Shown: one piece after another, positions 1-8,678 of the stretch
Layout: each line of letters starts with the position of its first letter
How positions within the stretch are numbered: the stretch's first letter is position 1
Assembly: GCA_019420905.1 (NCBI GenBank)
Contig: JAHZGH010000009.1
Location: forward strand, 186,001 to 250,000
From: Succinivibrionaceae bacterium
GTDB taxonomy: Bacteria > Pseudomonadota > Gammaproteobacteria > Enterobacterales > Succinivibrionaceae
Direction of reading: 5' to 3'
Length of the DNA: 64,000 nucleotides
The notes under the pieces: model-generated
Seen by the model: only the letters and a program-made list of their open reading frames with translations
What the model was told of the DNA's origin: nothing
The model's database searches: none
Position numbers and translations under genes: made by a program

Positions 1-43
1 TCGCAAATGAAAAATTGCATGAAAAAGCCCAGATTTTGCGAAA
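1..43 (+). repeat. Copy 1 of a 43-bp element, inverted relative to copy 2
   Basis: Bases 1-43 match the reverse complement of 10975-11017 at 41 of 43 positions. The element has arms TCGCAAA and TTTGCGAAAA separated by 27 bases. It lies about 300 bases upstream of cas6 on the coding strand. Copy 2 lies about 190 bases upstream of the effector operon in the same orientation relative to its gene. It may be a shared regulatory element or a CRISPR leader fragment. The window edge cuts the left arm. Confidence 0.8.
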
Positions 44-344
44 AAAATCTTTTGCGCAGATAATATGTATACGCATTTTTATCTAAATATCTTAGCTATC
101 TATTTTCACAAATTACCTTATCTTTTGGTAAACCTGTTTTCTGATGATATTGCTTCTATACTGTTTGGCAGGCTGAAATTTCAAATGTCTGATTTTCTAT
201 CTTAGGACCCTTTACCTGCTTATAATGATCATTAAACTTATCTAACCATACTTTTAAATTCAATTTAAAAATAAAATTAGACAAAGCATAAATTTTGCTT
301 AAATCCGTAATGCTATTTTTGCAAAAATAAATAAAATTCTGCTT
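44..344. other. AT-rich upstream region of cas6, no gene seen
   Basis: About 300 bases with no coding frame that can be supported. It separates the 43-bp element from the cas6 start and presumably holds the cas6 promoter. No clear ribosome binding site precedes the cas6 ATG. Nothing else is recognised. Confidence 0.6.
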
Positions 345-1217
345 ATGGAAAATATATATTTTGCCGACTTAATTTTTATTGCCAAACAAGAAATCAAATC
401 TTTACCTTATTTTTATGGTGCACGATTTAGTGCTTATTTAAGATTTGCCTGTAAGCAGGCAGATATCAATTTCAGCGATATCTGCAGTGCAATTTTACCG
501 TTTAACTGCGGAACAAAGCCTATTGAGCTTGGAGACAAATTAGTTTTAAGACTTTTTCTAACAGATCTTGGGGTAGATAAATTTGCATTGTTATGCGAGG
601 CTCTAAAAAAAACAGCTGATACAGGCTACTTCTCGGCTTCATCTTTAATGCTAAGCTCTGTGCTAGATCCGATTGCTTCATCATTCATCGATACAGAAAA
701 AGCTTACCGCTTTGAGCCTTTTTCCCTTTCAGCAGTAGAAAAAGAAGCTCAGGCTCTGCTTAAACTAAAAGGCTTTACCTTAGATTTATATACTCCTATG
801 CGCTTGCCTTTGCCTGCTGGTACGCGTAAGGTTAACGCCGCAAATAAAGAGGTTTTATGCCAGGAAGATTTCTTTTATCGCTATCCATTTGCCCTCCTGC
901 ATATGCTAAACAATTTAAAAAAATTAGGGGAACTGACTGTAACCTTAGCACAGATAGAAGCTTTTCCTGAGGCTTATGACGGCTGCTGTGAATGGTTTGA
1001 TATGAAATATAATCAAGAGGCTCCTAAGCAGCTAGGCGGCATCATCGGCAAAATTAAATATACCAAGCCTATACCCTCAAAAGATATTGCCTTGCGCCTG
1101 GCAGCAGGACAATATCTAGGCTTAGGAAGATCGCAGCGCTTTGGCTTAGGCTTTTATAAAATCACAGAGCTTCAAAGATATCGAAGCATTAAGCTTCCGG
1201 ATTATTCTTATTTTTAG
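345..1217 (+). CDS. cas6: CRISPR pre-crRNA endoribonuclease Cas6
   Basis: Cas6 is the RAMP-fold endoribonuclease that cuts the CRISPR transcript inside each repeat to release crRNAs for type III complexes. The 290-residue protein has the usual Cas6 length. It ends in the glycine-rich RAMP signature GQYLGLGRSQRFGLG at about residues 253-267. The gene is on the + strand and converges with the seven-gene effector operon, with one base between the two stop codons. The array repeats have a 6-bp stem, a plausible Cas6 substrate. I cannot assign the catalytic histidine or lysine with confidence. The family call rests on the C-terminal motif, size and locus context. Confidence 0.8.
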   Translation: MENIYFADLIFIAKQEIKSLPYFYGARFSAYLRFACKQADINFSDICSAILPFNCGTKPIELGDKLVLRLFLTDLGVDKFALLCEALKKTADTGYFSASSLMLSSVLDPIASSFIDTEKAYRFEPFSLSAVEKEAQALLKLKGFTLDLYTPMRLPLPAGTRKVNAANKEVLCQEDFFYRYPFALLHMLNNLKKLGELTVTLAQIEAFPEAYDGCCEWFDMKYNQEAPKQLGGIIGKIKYTKPIPSKDIALRLAAGQYLGLGRSQRFGLGFYKITELQRYRSIKLPDYSYF

Positions 1218-1218
1218 C

Positions 1219-2829
1219 CTAAAGTCTGTTGCCTTTTTTAACTTGTACCGGATTTAACAATAAAGCTTTGCTCTTTGCAAAATTAGGCTCGCCTTTATCT
1301 TTTTCAAGAGGCATTGTTTTAGTCAGCTCATTACTAGGTCTATGTTTAAAATCAGTCATAGCATTCAGCTCTTTTATATGCTGCTGTTCAGCATAAGACT
1401 TAGCATTTTTTAGAGTAGCATAATTTCTAAAAGCCTCACGCGCCTTCATCAGTTCAGCCTGCGACAAATATTCAGCCTCGCCTTTAAGCCGTTCCTTTAA
1501 AGAACGATATTTTTTATTGACATTAATAATAAGAACTTCTTTAATATCGATTCTTACTGAGCCTAAGCCTAAAGACTTGCCTGATCCTAGCTTGTGAGCA
1601 TGACCTTCTTTTAGATCAAGTGCCTCTAAAATTGCCCCAAGCTCAGTAAGATTGACTCTGTCAAGATGTACAATAAAAGAGGCCTTAGCTCCCTTAGCTA
1701 CAGGCTTTAGTAAAGATAAAACCTTCGAATTCTCAGCATCGCTTACACTTTTTTCCGGATCTCTATGCCAATAAAACTTACGCCCTCTTAAAGAACTTCT
1801 ATAATTATAATTATTTAAAAGCTCGTCTTTGTTCTTACAGGCTTTAGCTTTTGGCTGGCAAATATAATGTAAAAGTGCTGAAGGCTTAGGATTGCCTAAA
1901 ATACAAACAATCTCATCCTTCTTTTCAAATCGGTATTCACTAAAATAAGCCGCTTCGATGGCAATTTTTCCTTTATAAGCGCATTCTTTATTAGCTATGC
2001 CGAATAAATGCAGGCTAAAGTCGTTTATATTTGCTCTCTGAGAATTAACATCTTTTGATGCTAAATCTTTAGGAGTATATTTATAAGCAATTCTAAAATA
2101 ACGCGATGTACCTATAGCCTCAATATCGCCGTTGCTTTTGCCGTTACTGGTTATATAAAAAACACGAGCTCCTTTTCCTTGATTTAGAGCATCATATTCA
2201 TTTTTCCAATTATTCTTTTGTGCTTCAGTCATCTGAGCATAAAAGTCGGCAATAACCTCAGATTTCAAGGTTACAGGAGTATTTGAACTTCTCTTAAACA
2301 GATAGCCTTTAACCTTTTTTTCCATCGCTCCAGTATGATAGATCTCAGGGCCATAGCCATGCTCCGAAGCTCTGCTCACTGCTGCGGGATAAAGCTTATA
2401 TACAGAGCCTTCTTTATATAAAAAACCTCCTAATATAGGCTCATTTGATTTTGGAAATTTACTTTTATAAACAGACTTTTCACTTGCGGCAACATGCCGA
2501 TAAAAAATTTTTTTATCAGAAATAAATTCTATTTTTGACCGTGTTATGGCTTCAATATAGCTTCTAAGCATTCCCTTAAGAGAAGTCCCCGGAATTGCTA
2601 TGCGCCCATCATTCAGCGTAAAAAAGCTTCTTTCTGAAGGTCCTTCCGCATTAGAATTTTTATCAGCAGGTCCGCCCACTAATAAAGGCGTAAGAGCTTG
2701 CAAAGAACAGCTGATAGTTCCTGAAAATAATTCCTCATCAGGCCCGCACTCCAAAAGATTGCTAGGATCGTATGACACAAAATTATAAGGAGCCGTTGCA
2801 CATTTGCCTTGCATATAATCTGTACTCAT
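1219..2829 (-). CDS. Type III-D Cas7-like RAMP protein with large insertion (TIGR03986 type)
   Basis: A large Cas7-family backbone subunit of the type III effector, about 536 residues. The N-terminal RAMP portion has LTPLLVGGP followed by IPGTSLKGMLRSY, the loop and helix typical of Csm3/Cas7. A second glycine-rich stretch, KLGSGKSLGLGSV, is near residue 415. The length and interrupted RAMP fold match TIGR03986, the subunit called Cas7-insertion in the Synechocystis III-Dv complex. A lysine-rich tail follows. It is the last gene of the operon and overlaps the csx19-like gene. TTG at 2838, ATG at 2835 and ATG at 2829 are possible starts; AAGGA sits 9 bases before the 2829 ATG, so that one is preferred. 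Confidence 0.8.
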   Translation of the reverse strand: MSTDYMQGKCATAPYNFVSYDPSNLLECGPDEELFSGTISCSLQALTPLLVGGPADKNSNAEGPSERSFFTLNDGRIAIPGTSLKGMLRSYIEAITRSKIEFISDKKIFYRHVAASEKSVYKSKFPKSNEPILGGFLYKEGSVYKLYPAAVSRASEHGYGPEIYHTGAMEKKVKGYLFKRSSNTPVTLKSEVIADFYAQMTEAQKNNWKNEYDALNQGKGARVFYITSNGKSNGDIEAIGTSRYFRIAYKYTPKDLASKDVNSQRANINDFSLHLFGIANKECAYKGKIAIEAAYFSEYRFEKKDEIVCILGNPKPSALLHYICQPKAKACKNKDELLNNYNYRSSLRGRKFYWHRDPEKSVSDAENSKVLSLLKPVAKGAKASFIVHLDRVNLTELGAILEALDLKEGHAHKLGSGKSLGLGSVRIDIKEVLIINVNKKYRSLKERLKGEAEYLSQAELMKAREAFRNYATLKNAKSYAEQQHIKELNAMTDFKHRPSNELTKTMPLEKDKGEPNFAKSKALLLNPVQVKKGNRL

Positions 2830-2834
2830 AATCA

Positions 2835-3272
2835 TCAATCCTTACTAAAACCGCATAAGCGCGAAAAGCTTTTTAAAGGCATGCCGTCGGTATTAATAAT
2901 AAAGTATTCCTTGTATCTAATTGCTCTATAGCCTGCTAATAGCAGCTTTTCTGCCGCTCTGCATTTTCTTAAGGTATAAAGACTCTCTCTTACGTAAGCC
3001 TCATCCTTGCCTTTCAAATCTTCTATAAGACGATAGCTTATAAGCTCTTCATTTTTTTCAAATACAGCTTCAGCTGTCTCAGAAAAAACTGTTAAATAAT
3101 TAAAATCCTTTAACATATCATCTTGAAGCTCTAAAAGAGTGCCAGCCTTATAAAATCTGAGACTTTCCAATAAAAAATAACTATCCTGCGCAAATATCTT
3201 ATTAATCAAAGCCTTGATTTCACTGTTTGAGCTAAGAGCCGATTCGCTCTTAGTATAATAAGTCAGGACCAT
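2835..3272 (-). CDS. Small type III-D subunit, Csx19-like (tentative)
   Basis: A 145-residue protein encoded between the double Cas7 and the TIGR03986-type Cas7, exactly where csx19 lies in type III-D loci. It overlaps the upstream gene by 23 bp and touches the next start codon, so translation is coupled. Its C-terminus (KEYFIINTDG then SRLCGF) resembles the closing segment I remember for Csx19, ending in SRLvG. The rest is diverged and could not be aligned by eye. A Cas11-like small subunit is the alternative; the mixed strand-like and helical pattern fits Csx19 better. The assignment depends mainly on position. Confidence 0.5.
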   Translation of the reverse strand: MVLTYYTKSESALSSNSEIKALINKIFAQDSYFLLESLRFYKAGTLLELQDDMLKDFNYLTVFSETAEAVFEKNEELISYRLIEDLKGKDEAYVRESLYTLRKCRAAEKLLLAGYRAIRYKEYFIINTDGMPLKSFSRLCGFSKD

Positions 3273-4722
3273 TTAAAAGCGCCTCATCTAAAATTTCCAG
3301 CCAGAGCTCTAATTGCTCTTGATTTGAAACATCTATCTGTTCATTTCCGCATACAGCTTCGCACTGCACATTTTTAAGCGCTGACTCCAAGCCTTTTTCA
3401 AGATCTTTAAGCCTTAAAATGCCATTGCCGCGATTAATTCCGCCGCCTACGGCAGCTTCACCTAAACAAATATCTAAAAGAGCATGCAGCAATACAGCCG
3501 TTTGGTATAAGCTTAATTCTCTTAGAGAAATACGCACATTCAAGGGTAATTCTTTCTGCCAAATCGGAGCTTCATCAAATAAAGCCCCATCTATTGCGCC
3601 GCCCGTAAATCTGTCAATAGCCACATGCTGAACTCTTTGCGAAACAATCTCCTTATCAAGATAAATATCATGACAATATACATGACCGTTCAGGCTTTCA
3701 TCGCCATGTATGCAGCCGAAAATCTTATTTAAGCTCTGCAATGCCCGCTGTTCTTTTACAGAAAGCTCATCCTTACTGTTATCGCGAGCCAGCAGAATAT
3801 CGTAAACGCGATGACGTATTACTCCTCTTAAGGCAGAGCCGCTTACGGTATAGCATTCCTCATAATCTTTCTTTGCATAATCAAAAACAGGCGTTGACAG
3901 GCATACCATATCAACGTCTTCATCAATAGAATTGCGGCCTCCCGCCAGCAAAGGGCCGCAGCTTACAAGAGGAATAGTAAGGTTTGCTGAAAACAAATTT
4001 TCCTTGGCATAAACTGAATTGCTTATCTTAGCAAGAGATATTTCTGTACCTGCAGAATCTTCAAATCTAGCACCGTCCTTAAGATTTAAATAAGCTAAAA
4101 GATCGTTTTCATCTTTAAGATCCAGCTTTTTAACTGAAGCATATTCACATAAAAATTCGCCATAGCCGCTTACCTGCTTGCCGCCTAAACAGATAATTCC
4201 CTGCTTTATGGCTGCACATAGATTTAAAAAGCCCTGCAGCTCGTCGTCATCTGCCTCATAAGCTCCCGTATCTAATTTAAGCTCTAAAGCAAATTTAACT
4301 CCAGGAGGTACAATTTCTTCATCATACTTTCCGCCATCAACCGCTGTACCTTTATTCAGATCAATATTGACATGATCACGAATAAACGGCTCACAGCAGA
4401 TCTCAACCTCCCGGCCCTCCAGCATTTTTCTATAAGCTATGCTGCCGTCATAATCTAAAAGATAGGCATCATTTACCCATACTAATGAAGATTTGGAATA
4501 TCCGTCGCTTTGAATGCTGCCAAAAAGCTTATTTGCAAGATCTATATTAATCTGCCTGATATAGTCTCTTAAAACTCCGGCAATAGAGCTGCCCTGAATA
4601 CGCCATGAACCGCAAAAATCTCTATCTGCAATCTGATCCAGATCTTTTATAAAAGAAAAATCTATACCCCCACCGCAATGCAGAGGACTTAATGTTTTAA
4701 TAATAAACCTTGCTATATACAT
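3250..4722 (-). CDS. Tandem Cas7 (Cas7-2x) subunit of type III-D effector
   Basis: A 490-residue fusion of two Csm3/Cas7-type RAMP domains. Domain 1 starts TLSPLHCGGGIDF, then IQGSSIAGVLRDY, and closes with GGKQVSGYGEF near residue 190. Domain 2 repeats the pattern with VSCGPLLAGGRNSIDED, VSGSALRGVIRH and VGGGINRGNGILRL. Each domain has acidic residues in the loop before the (I/V)xGS(S/A)-x-G motif, where Csm3 proteins carry the target-RNA cleaving aspartate; this is suggestive only. The double-Cas7 architecture is characteristic of type III-D. The start lies 3 bases after the csx10 stop and uses the end of csx10 (AGAGGA) as ribosome binding site. Confidence 0.85.
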   Translation of the reverse strand: MYIARFIIKTLSPLHCGGGIDFSFIKDLDQIADRDFCGSWRIQGSSIAGVLRDYIRQINIDLANKLFGSIQSDGYSKSSLVWVNDAYLLDYDGSIAYRKMLEGREVEICCEPFIRDHVNIDLNKGTAVDGGKYDEEIVPPGVKFALELKLDTGAYEADDDELQGFLNLCAAIKQGIICLGGKQVSGYGEFLCEYASVKKLDLKDENDLLAYLNLKDGARFEDSAGTEISLAKISNSVYAKENLFSANLTIPLVSCGPLLAGGRNSIDEDVDMVCLSTPVFDYAKKDYEECYTVSGSALRGVIRHRVYDILLARDNSKDELSVKEQRALQSLNKIFGCIHGDESLNGHVYCHDIYLDKEIVSQRVQHVAIDRFTGGAIDGALFDEAPIWQKELPLNVRISLRELSLYQTAVLLHALLDICLGEAAVGGGINRGNGILRLKDLEKGLESALKNVQCEAVCGNEQIDVSNQEQLELWLEILDEALLNGPDLLY

Positions 4723-4725
4723 AGC

Positions 4726-6345
4726 CTATCCTCTCTTAGCCTTCATATCCCAAAGCTTGATAAGATTCAAAAGCGCATGACGATGAAATTCTTTTATATA
4801 AAGCTCCCATTCTGAATTGGATATATCTCCGCCGATTAATTTTAATTCAGAACGCCTATTTGCTAAAAATCTTTCGACAAAGCTCTGCTTATCTAAGAAT
4901 TTCTTTACAATATCAGAGAGCTCAAATTTATGACCTTCATCAAAAGGAGAGGCTCCTGAGCTGTTATGCCATTGAGCTTTAGGCGTTTTATCTAAAATAT
5001 CCTCAAATTTTGAAAGCCACTGATTTTGAGGAAGCATATTTACAAGCAATCTCAGATTGCCTCTCTGAGAAGCGCTGAGAGATGATTCATTACTTTGCGA
5101 GCTGATAAATTTAGCAATAGCTTCATCCTCTGTAAAAAGCTGAGCATCCTGCAGCGACTGCCTTAAAAGAGCTCTTATTCTCAAAACATGAATTAAATTG
5201 CCGTTCACTCCATTGACAGACTTCTTTGCAGAAGATTTTATTTGATTATCTATATCCTGAGGATATAAAAAGGGCTCATTTAAAAAATCAGGATCTATAA
5301 TATATCTACCATAGCCTTCTAAGCTAAAGCCGCCAAAAGCAAGCGGCAAGGTCTGTTTCAGGCCTTGATGGCTAAACTTAATTACCGAGCCTTTTGCTAT
5401 GATTTTCCGTGTTCTGCGCGGTAACTTCCATTGTCCGCTGAAGGAAAGCAAGTCATCATACAGGCAGGATAAGGATTCAAAATCAATCTTTAAATCTATA
5501 AAGTACCGTTCCAGCTCCTCTTGCAGGCTTAAAAGCGGCTCCTGCCAGGAATTCCTTGAAATATAATCAGAAAGTAAAAATAGTTTGCAAATATTCTGTG
5601 ATGGTTCTTTGGGAGCTGTATATAATTCGTCACTTAAAATTACAGCTCTGACCTTTCCATAGCCTGAATTGCGTCCATGACCGATACTGAATTCAGAGGC
5701 TTTTAAAATTAAATCCTTCAATGAGGAGGCCAGACTGTCCGGACAAAATATCTCACTTATAAAGCTTGATCCTTTATTTAAAGCCTGATAGCCAAAAAGC
5801 TTTGTTAGCTGAGCTTCTCTGTTCTTATTTATAGCGACATGCATTTGATAAGATGAAGCTAAATTAGGCATACATAGCTGCGGTACGCACATAAAGCCTT
5901 GCTCTAATTTCTTAAGCTTTACCGCATCATCTTTTTTATGAAGCCAGCCGTCTGGCAAACAAGCTCTTAAAGTCTCATCATTTTCAAGTTTTAATGCGCT
6001 TAAATTAATCACTCGGCTTTTCTGTGCATTATGCATGCCTACAGTAGGCAATGCTGAATAATTTTTAATCTTTTGATAGCACAAAGGGATCGGAACTGTC
6101 TGAACATCATTAATCTGCGGATAAGCATGTCCCCATTTTACTGCTGCACTTAAGAAGAAAAGTCTAAATTCCTCATTATCATCACCGCATTCTAGATGCT
6201 TTAGATTTCGCCACGCAAAGGCCAGAGCACCTAAAATCATATTAGCAGGAATATATTTTAAAAATTCATGACTATTTCCTTCAGCTGAGCCATTCGTAAT
6301 AATCAGCGGCTCTAAAGCTTCAAGCTTTAATTTAATGCTCCTCAC
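4726..6345 (-). CDS. csx10: Csx10 (Cas5-like) subunit of type III-D effector
   Basis: Csx10 is the Cas5-type RAMP subunit expected to hold the crRNA 5-prime tag and contact Cas10. The N-terminal segment has LEALEPLIITNGSAEGN followed by YIPANMILGALA, the Csx10 pattern, and GHGRNSGYGKV at about residue 225 is the RAMP glycine loop. The open frame extends upstream to 6399, but a GTG at 6345 sits five bases after a perfect AGGAGG (6351-6356) and gives a 539-residue protein beginning VRSIKLKLE. That start overlaps the upstream cas7 by 14 bp. The last 150 or so residues look helical and could include a fused Cas11-like part, as in the Cas7-Cas5-Cas11 fusion of III-Dv. Confidence 0.82.
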   Translation of the reverse strand: MRSIKLKLEALEPLIITNGSAEGNSHEFLKYIPANMILGALAFAWRNLKHLECGDDNEEFRLFFLSAAVKWGHAYPQINDVQTVPIPLCYQKIKNYSALPTVGMHNAQKSRVINLSALKLENDETLRACLPDGWLHKKDDAVKLKKLEQGFMCVPQLCMPNLASSYQMHVAINKNREAQLTKLFGYQALNKGSSFISEIFCPDSLASSLKDLILKASEFSIGHGRNSGYGKVRAVILSDELYTAPKEPSQNICKLFLLSDYISRNSWQEPLLSLQEELERYFIDLKIDFESLSCLYDDLLSFSGQWKLPRRTRKIIAKGSVIKFSHQGLKQTLPLAFGGFSLEGYGRYIIDPDFLNEPFLYPQDIDNQIKSSAKKSVNGVNGNLIHVLRIRALLRQSLQDAQLFTEDEAIAKFISSQSNESSLSASQRGNLRLLVNMLPQNQWLSKFEDILDKTPKAQWHNSSGASPFDEGHKFELSDIVKKFLDKQSFVERFLANRRSELKLIGGDISNSEWELYIKEFHRHALLNLIKLWDMKAKRG

Positions 6346-6985
6346 AAAAACCTCCTGAAAGCTGACACGGCAGAGTAATTTTTTTGCTTTCAGAGCCAAT
6401 AACCGTTAATTCACATTTACCTAATCCGCGAGTTCTTGATGAGCCGATACTTTTAACTGCAGCGCAAATAGCCTCAAGATAAGCTAAAAGCCACTCCTCT
6501 TTATAAAAAGGGCTTGACGCAATCTCGATATCGGAAATAAATTCCAAATACGGTATGCCGCATTTAAGCCGTCTTAAGCTGCCTGAAACCGTCTGCTTAT
6601 GCGCATTTAAGGCGATTGCCGTACGATAAGCAATCATATCCTCTTGGAAAGATCTGAAAGTATGCTCATCATAGGATTTTAAAAATTCCTTAAAATCCTG
6701 CGGCAGATAAGCACCGCCTACCTTTATCAAGCCCTGAATATTTTCCTTATTTGCACAAGCTCCCGTACCGAAAATATCCTCATAAGCTTTTTTTAAATCG
6801 TCACGCTTGCTGCAATTGGAAATTAAGCCGGCAGCCTCTCTCAAAAATCCCTTCAAAGCACTGCCAGGAATATATAAAAAGCCGTCTTCATCTTGAGCTA
6901 AATCGTTATCAGACAAGCAGCCGTCACCAAATCCTGTAGCAATTTGCCATTCAGATAAAAACTTAATTTTTACTTGTCTGCGCAT
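6332..6985 (-). CDS. Cas7 (Csm3-like) single RAMP subunit
   Basis: A 217-residue Csm3-type Cas7 backbone protein. It has the short N-terminal strand, then an acidic loop (SDNDLAQDEDG), then YIPGSALKGFLREA, the family signature. It ends with GSSRTRGLGKCEL, the glycine-rich RAMP loop. Csm3 aspartates in this loop cut target RNA at 6-nt intervals; which of the several Asp residues would act is not clear. It overlaps the cas10 stop by 16 bp and has its own AGGAG site. It is separate here, whereas III-Dv fuses this domain to Cas5 and Cas11. Confidence 0.82.
   Translation of the reverse strand: MRRQVKIKFLSEWQIATGFGDGCLSDNDLAQDEDGFLYIPGSALKGFLREAAGLISNCSKRDDLKKAYEDIFGTGACANKENIQGLIKVGGAYLPQDFKEFLKSYDEHTFRSFQEDMIAYRTAIALNAHKQTVSGSLRRLKCGIPYLEFISDIEIASSPFYKEEWLLAYLEAICAAVKSIGSSRTRGLGKCELTVIGSESKKITLPCQLSGGFCEEH
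6346..6356 (-). promoter_or_regulatory. Ribosome binding site fixing the csx10 GTG start
   Basis: AGGAGG on the - strand at 6356-6351, then five T-rich bases, then GTG at 6345. This site favours the internal GTG over the ATG 54 bases upstream, which lies inside cas7 and has no comparable site. Confidence 0.8.
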
Positions 6986-8661
6986 GATTTCTCCTGATTA
7001 GAAAAATAGTCAAGATAATCTAAGCTATGACTTGATAATAAATGTCCCAGCTCCAAGTAATCCCCTAGCTTAGTGTAGAATCGGCCATCTTTATCCTTTA
7101 GGAAAAAACCGTAATTTTCAGGAAATAATGCCAAAAATTCCTCTTGAGACATCAGCTTATGATTATGCCTGCCGCCTAAGCTTCTTTTAAGATTATCTAA
7201 GAGCTTAGCATAACTGTTTTTAGATGCAGTCACGCCTATCTTGCATTCATTTAAAGCGCTGCGCGTATAAGATCTCGGCAAGCGCTCTAAAACATCAATG
7301 GCTGAGGCTACAAAATTAGCTAAATTGTTATTTTTTAGAATAATAGGCTTTTTAGTCAGCAAAGACTGATCCTGAGCTTTGAAGTACTGTTCTTTGATAC
7401 AGTCAAGATCTACATCTACATCATTTGTTATCACTAAATAATCAAGACTGCTGGCTCTTGGTATTTTCAAAGGATCTGTCTGCTCATTATTTTTGCCTTT
7501 TTTTATACTTTTATCTGCAGCTGCAGGTGCATTTACCTCTAAAGTCGCATTTTTAGCACTCTTTAAAAGCTCTTCTGCTAAGGAAAAAGCCTTCAAGAAA
7601 GGATATGATTTTGCGCACACCACCATTCCTACACCTACAGATAAGCCCTCACCCTGATTATTTTCTCTTGAATAGCGCTCAAAAGCCTTTACAAAGCTGT
7701 CTATAAAAATTAACGCTAAATCTGCTCTTATAATGACCGTTACGTCATCACCGCCTAAAACTAACGGACGTGCCGGGACTGTTGCGCCTTTAGGCAAGTG
7801 AGCATATCTTAAAGCATCAGTCAAAGCTTTTTTAAAAGCATAAGTCGTAGTATTTTTTACTAAATCTGAGAGATCCAGCATTTTTTTGATGCTGTTTTGA
7901 GCACACTCATCAGCTTGACTGTTAGATTCAAGTCTTTTGCGGAAAAGCATGCCTAGATCGTTTCCATCTATATGAATAAAGGCAAGCTTCTCTTTATTTC
8001 CTACCAAATCATCTAAATTATCAGACCATACCAATTTGTCATTTAAAAACTCATCGCCCTCTATTCTTCTTAAGCGCTTACGAGCTTTTTCCAGTAAAAA
8101 TTCACTACGCCTAGTCTGTGAAGCTAACGAGATATTCTCCTCATCTTTATAAGAATTGTTCTTTAAATATACGCAGGCTTTGCCGTCTAAGGGAGCTGCT
8201 TCACAAATAGGCAAAAGCTCTAAGCCTGCGGCAACAGGAACTAAATTACGCTGCTCACCGATTTTCAGGCTTAATTTAAATTTAGCTTCACGAAGACTTT
8301 TTGACGTAAAATCACAGGCCTCCAATGCTCCAAACAAAGGCAAGCCTGGAAATCTATCGATAATCTCTAAAGCAAAATCCTTTAAAAAATCATGTGCTAT
8401 TGCATATGAGGAGCAGAGCAGATGCAAAGCACCGGCATTTCTCTGCAGCGGCAGAATTTCCCGATCTTTAGGCTGTCCTATTTTTTCTTTAGTTAAAAGC
8501 CTGTAACCATGCTTTTCTGCATAATCATCCAGATAATCGCTAGCTAATGATTCAATCAGCTCTGAGCCGCCAATCATTTCCTTAAGCTTTCCTGAACTTA
8601 AGATATATTTCTGAATACCGCCGACCTCTAAGACAATGTATCCAAGTTTATTCTCATCCAT
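6970..8661 (-). CDS. cas10: Cas10 large subunit, GGDD cyclase type, no HD domain
   Basis: Cas10 is the signature subunit of type III systems. Its second palm domain makes cyclic oligoadenylate when target RNA is bound. This 563-residue protein starts directly in the first palm (VGGIQKYIL, then GKLKEMIGGSELIE). The second palm has HIDGNDLG near residue 231 and LGGDD near 303, the metal-binding turn of the cyclase, and is intact. The N-terminal HD nuclease present in Csm1-type Cas10 is absent, so single-strand DNA cutting by Cas10 is not expected. Signalling through the adjacent CARF nuclease is therefore probably the main defence output. The gene follows that nuclease after 17 bases. Confidence 0.9.
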   Translation of the reverse strand: MDENKLGYIVLEVGGIQKYILSSGKLKEMIGGSELIESLASDYLDDYAEKHGYRLLTKEKIGQPKDREILPLQRNAGALHLLCSSYAIAHDFLKDFALEIIDRFPGLPLFGALEACDFTSKSLREAKFKLSLKIGEQRNLVPVAAGLELLPICEAAPLDGKACVYLKNNSYKDEENISLASQTRRSEFLLEKARKRLRRIEGDEFLNDKLVWSDNLDDLVGNKEKLAFIHIDGNDLGMLFRKRLESNSQADECAQNSIKKMLDLSDLVKNTTTYAFKKALTDALRYAHLPKGATVPARPLVLGGDDVTVIIRADLALIFIDSFVKAFERYSRENNQGEGLSVGVGMVVCAKSYPFLKAFSLAEELLKSAKNATLEVNAPAAADKSIKKGKNNEQTDPLKIPRASSLDYLVITNDVDVDLDCIKEQYFKAQDQSLLTKKPIILKNNNLANFVASAIDVLERLPRSYTRSALNECKIGVTASKNSYAKLLDNLKRSLGGRHNHKLMSQEEFLALFPENYGFFLKDKDGRFYTKLGDYLELGHLLSSHSLDYLDYFSNQEKSCADK

Positions 8662-8678
8662 AAGCCACAGTTCTTGTT

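Noticed and set aside
3250..4722. Frameshifted or duplicated single Cas7 gene
   Set aside because: The reading frame is continuous and both halves keep all RAMP motifs, matching the known Cas7-2x architecture.
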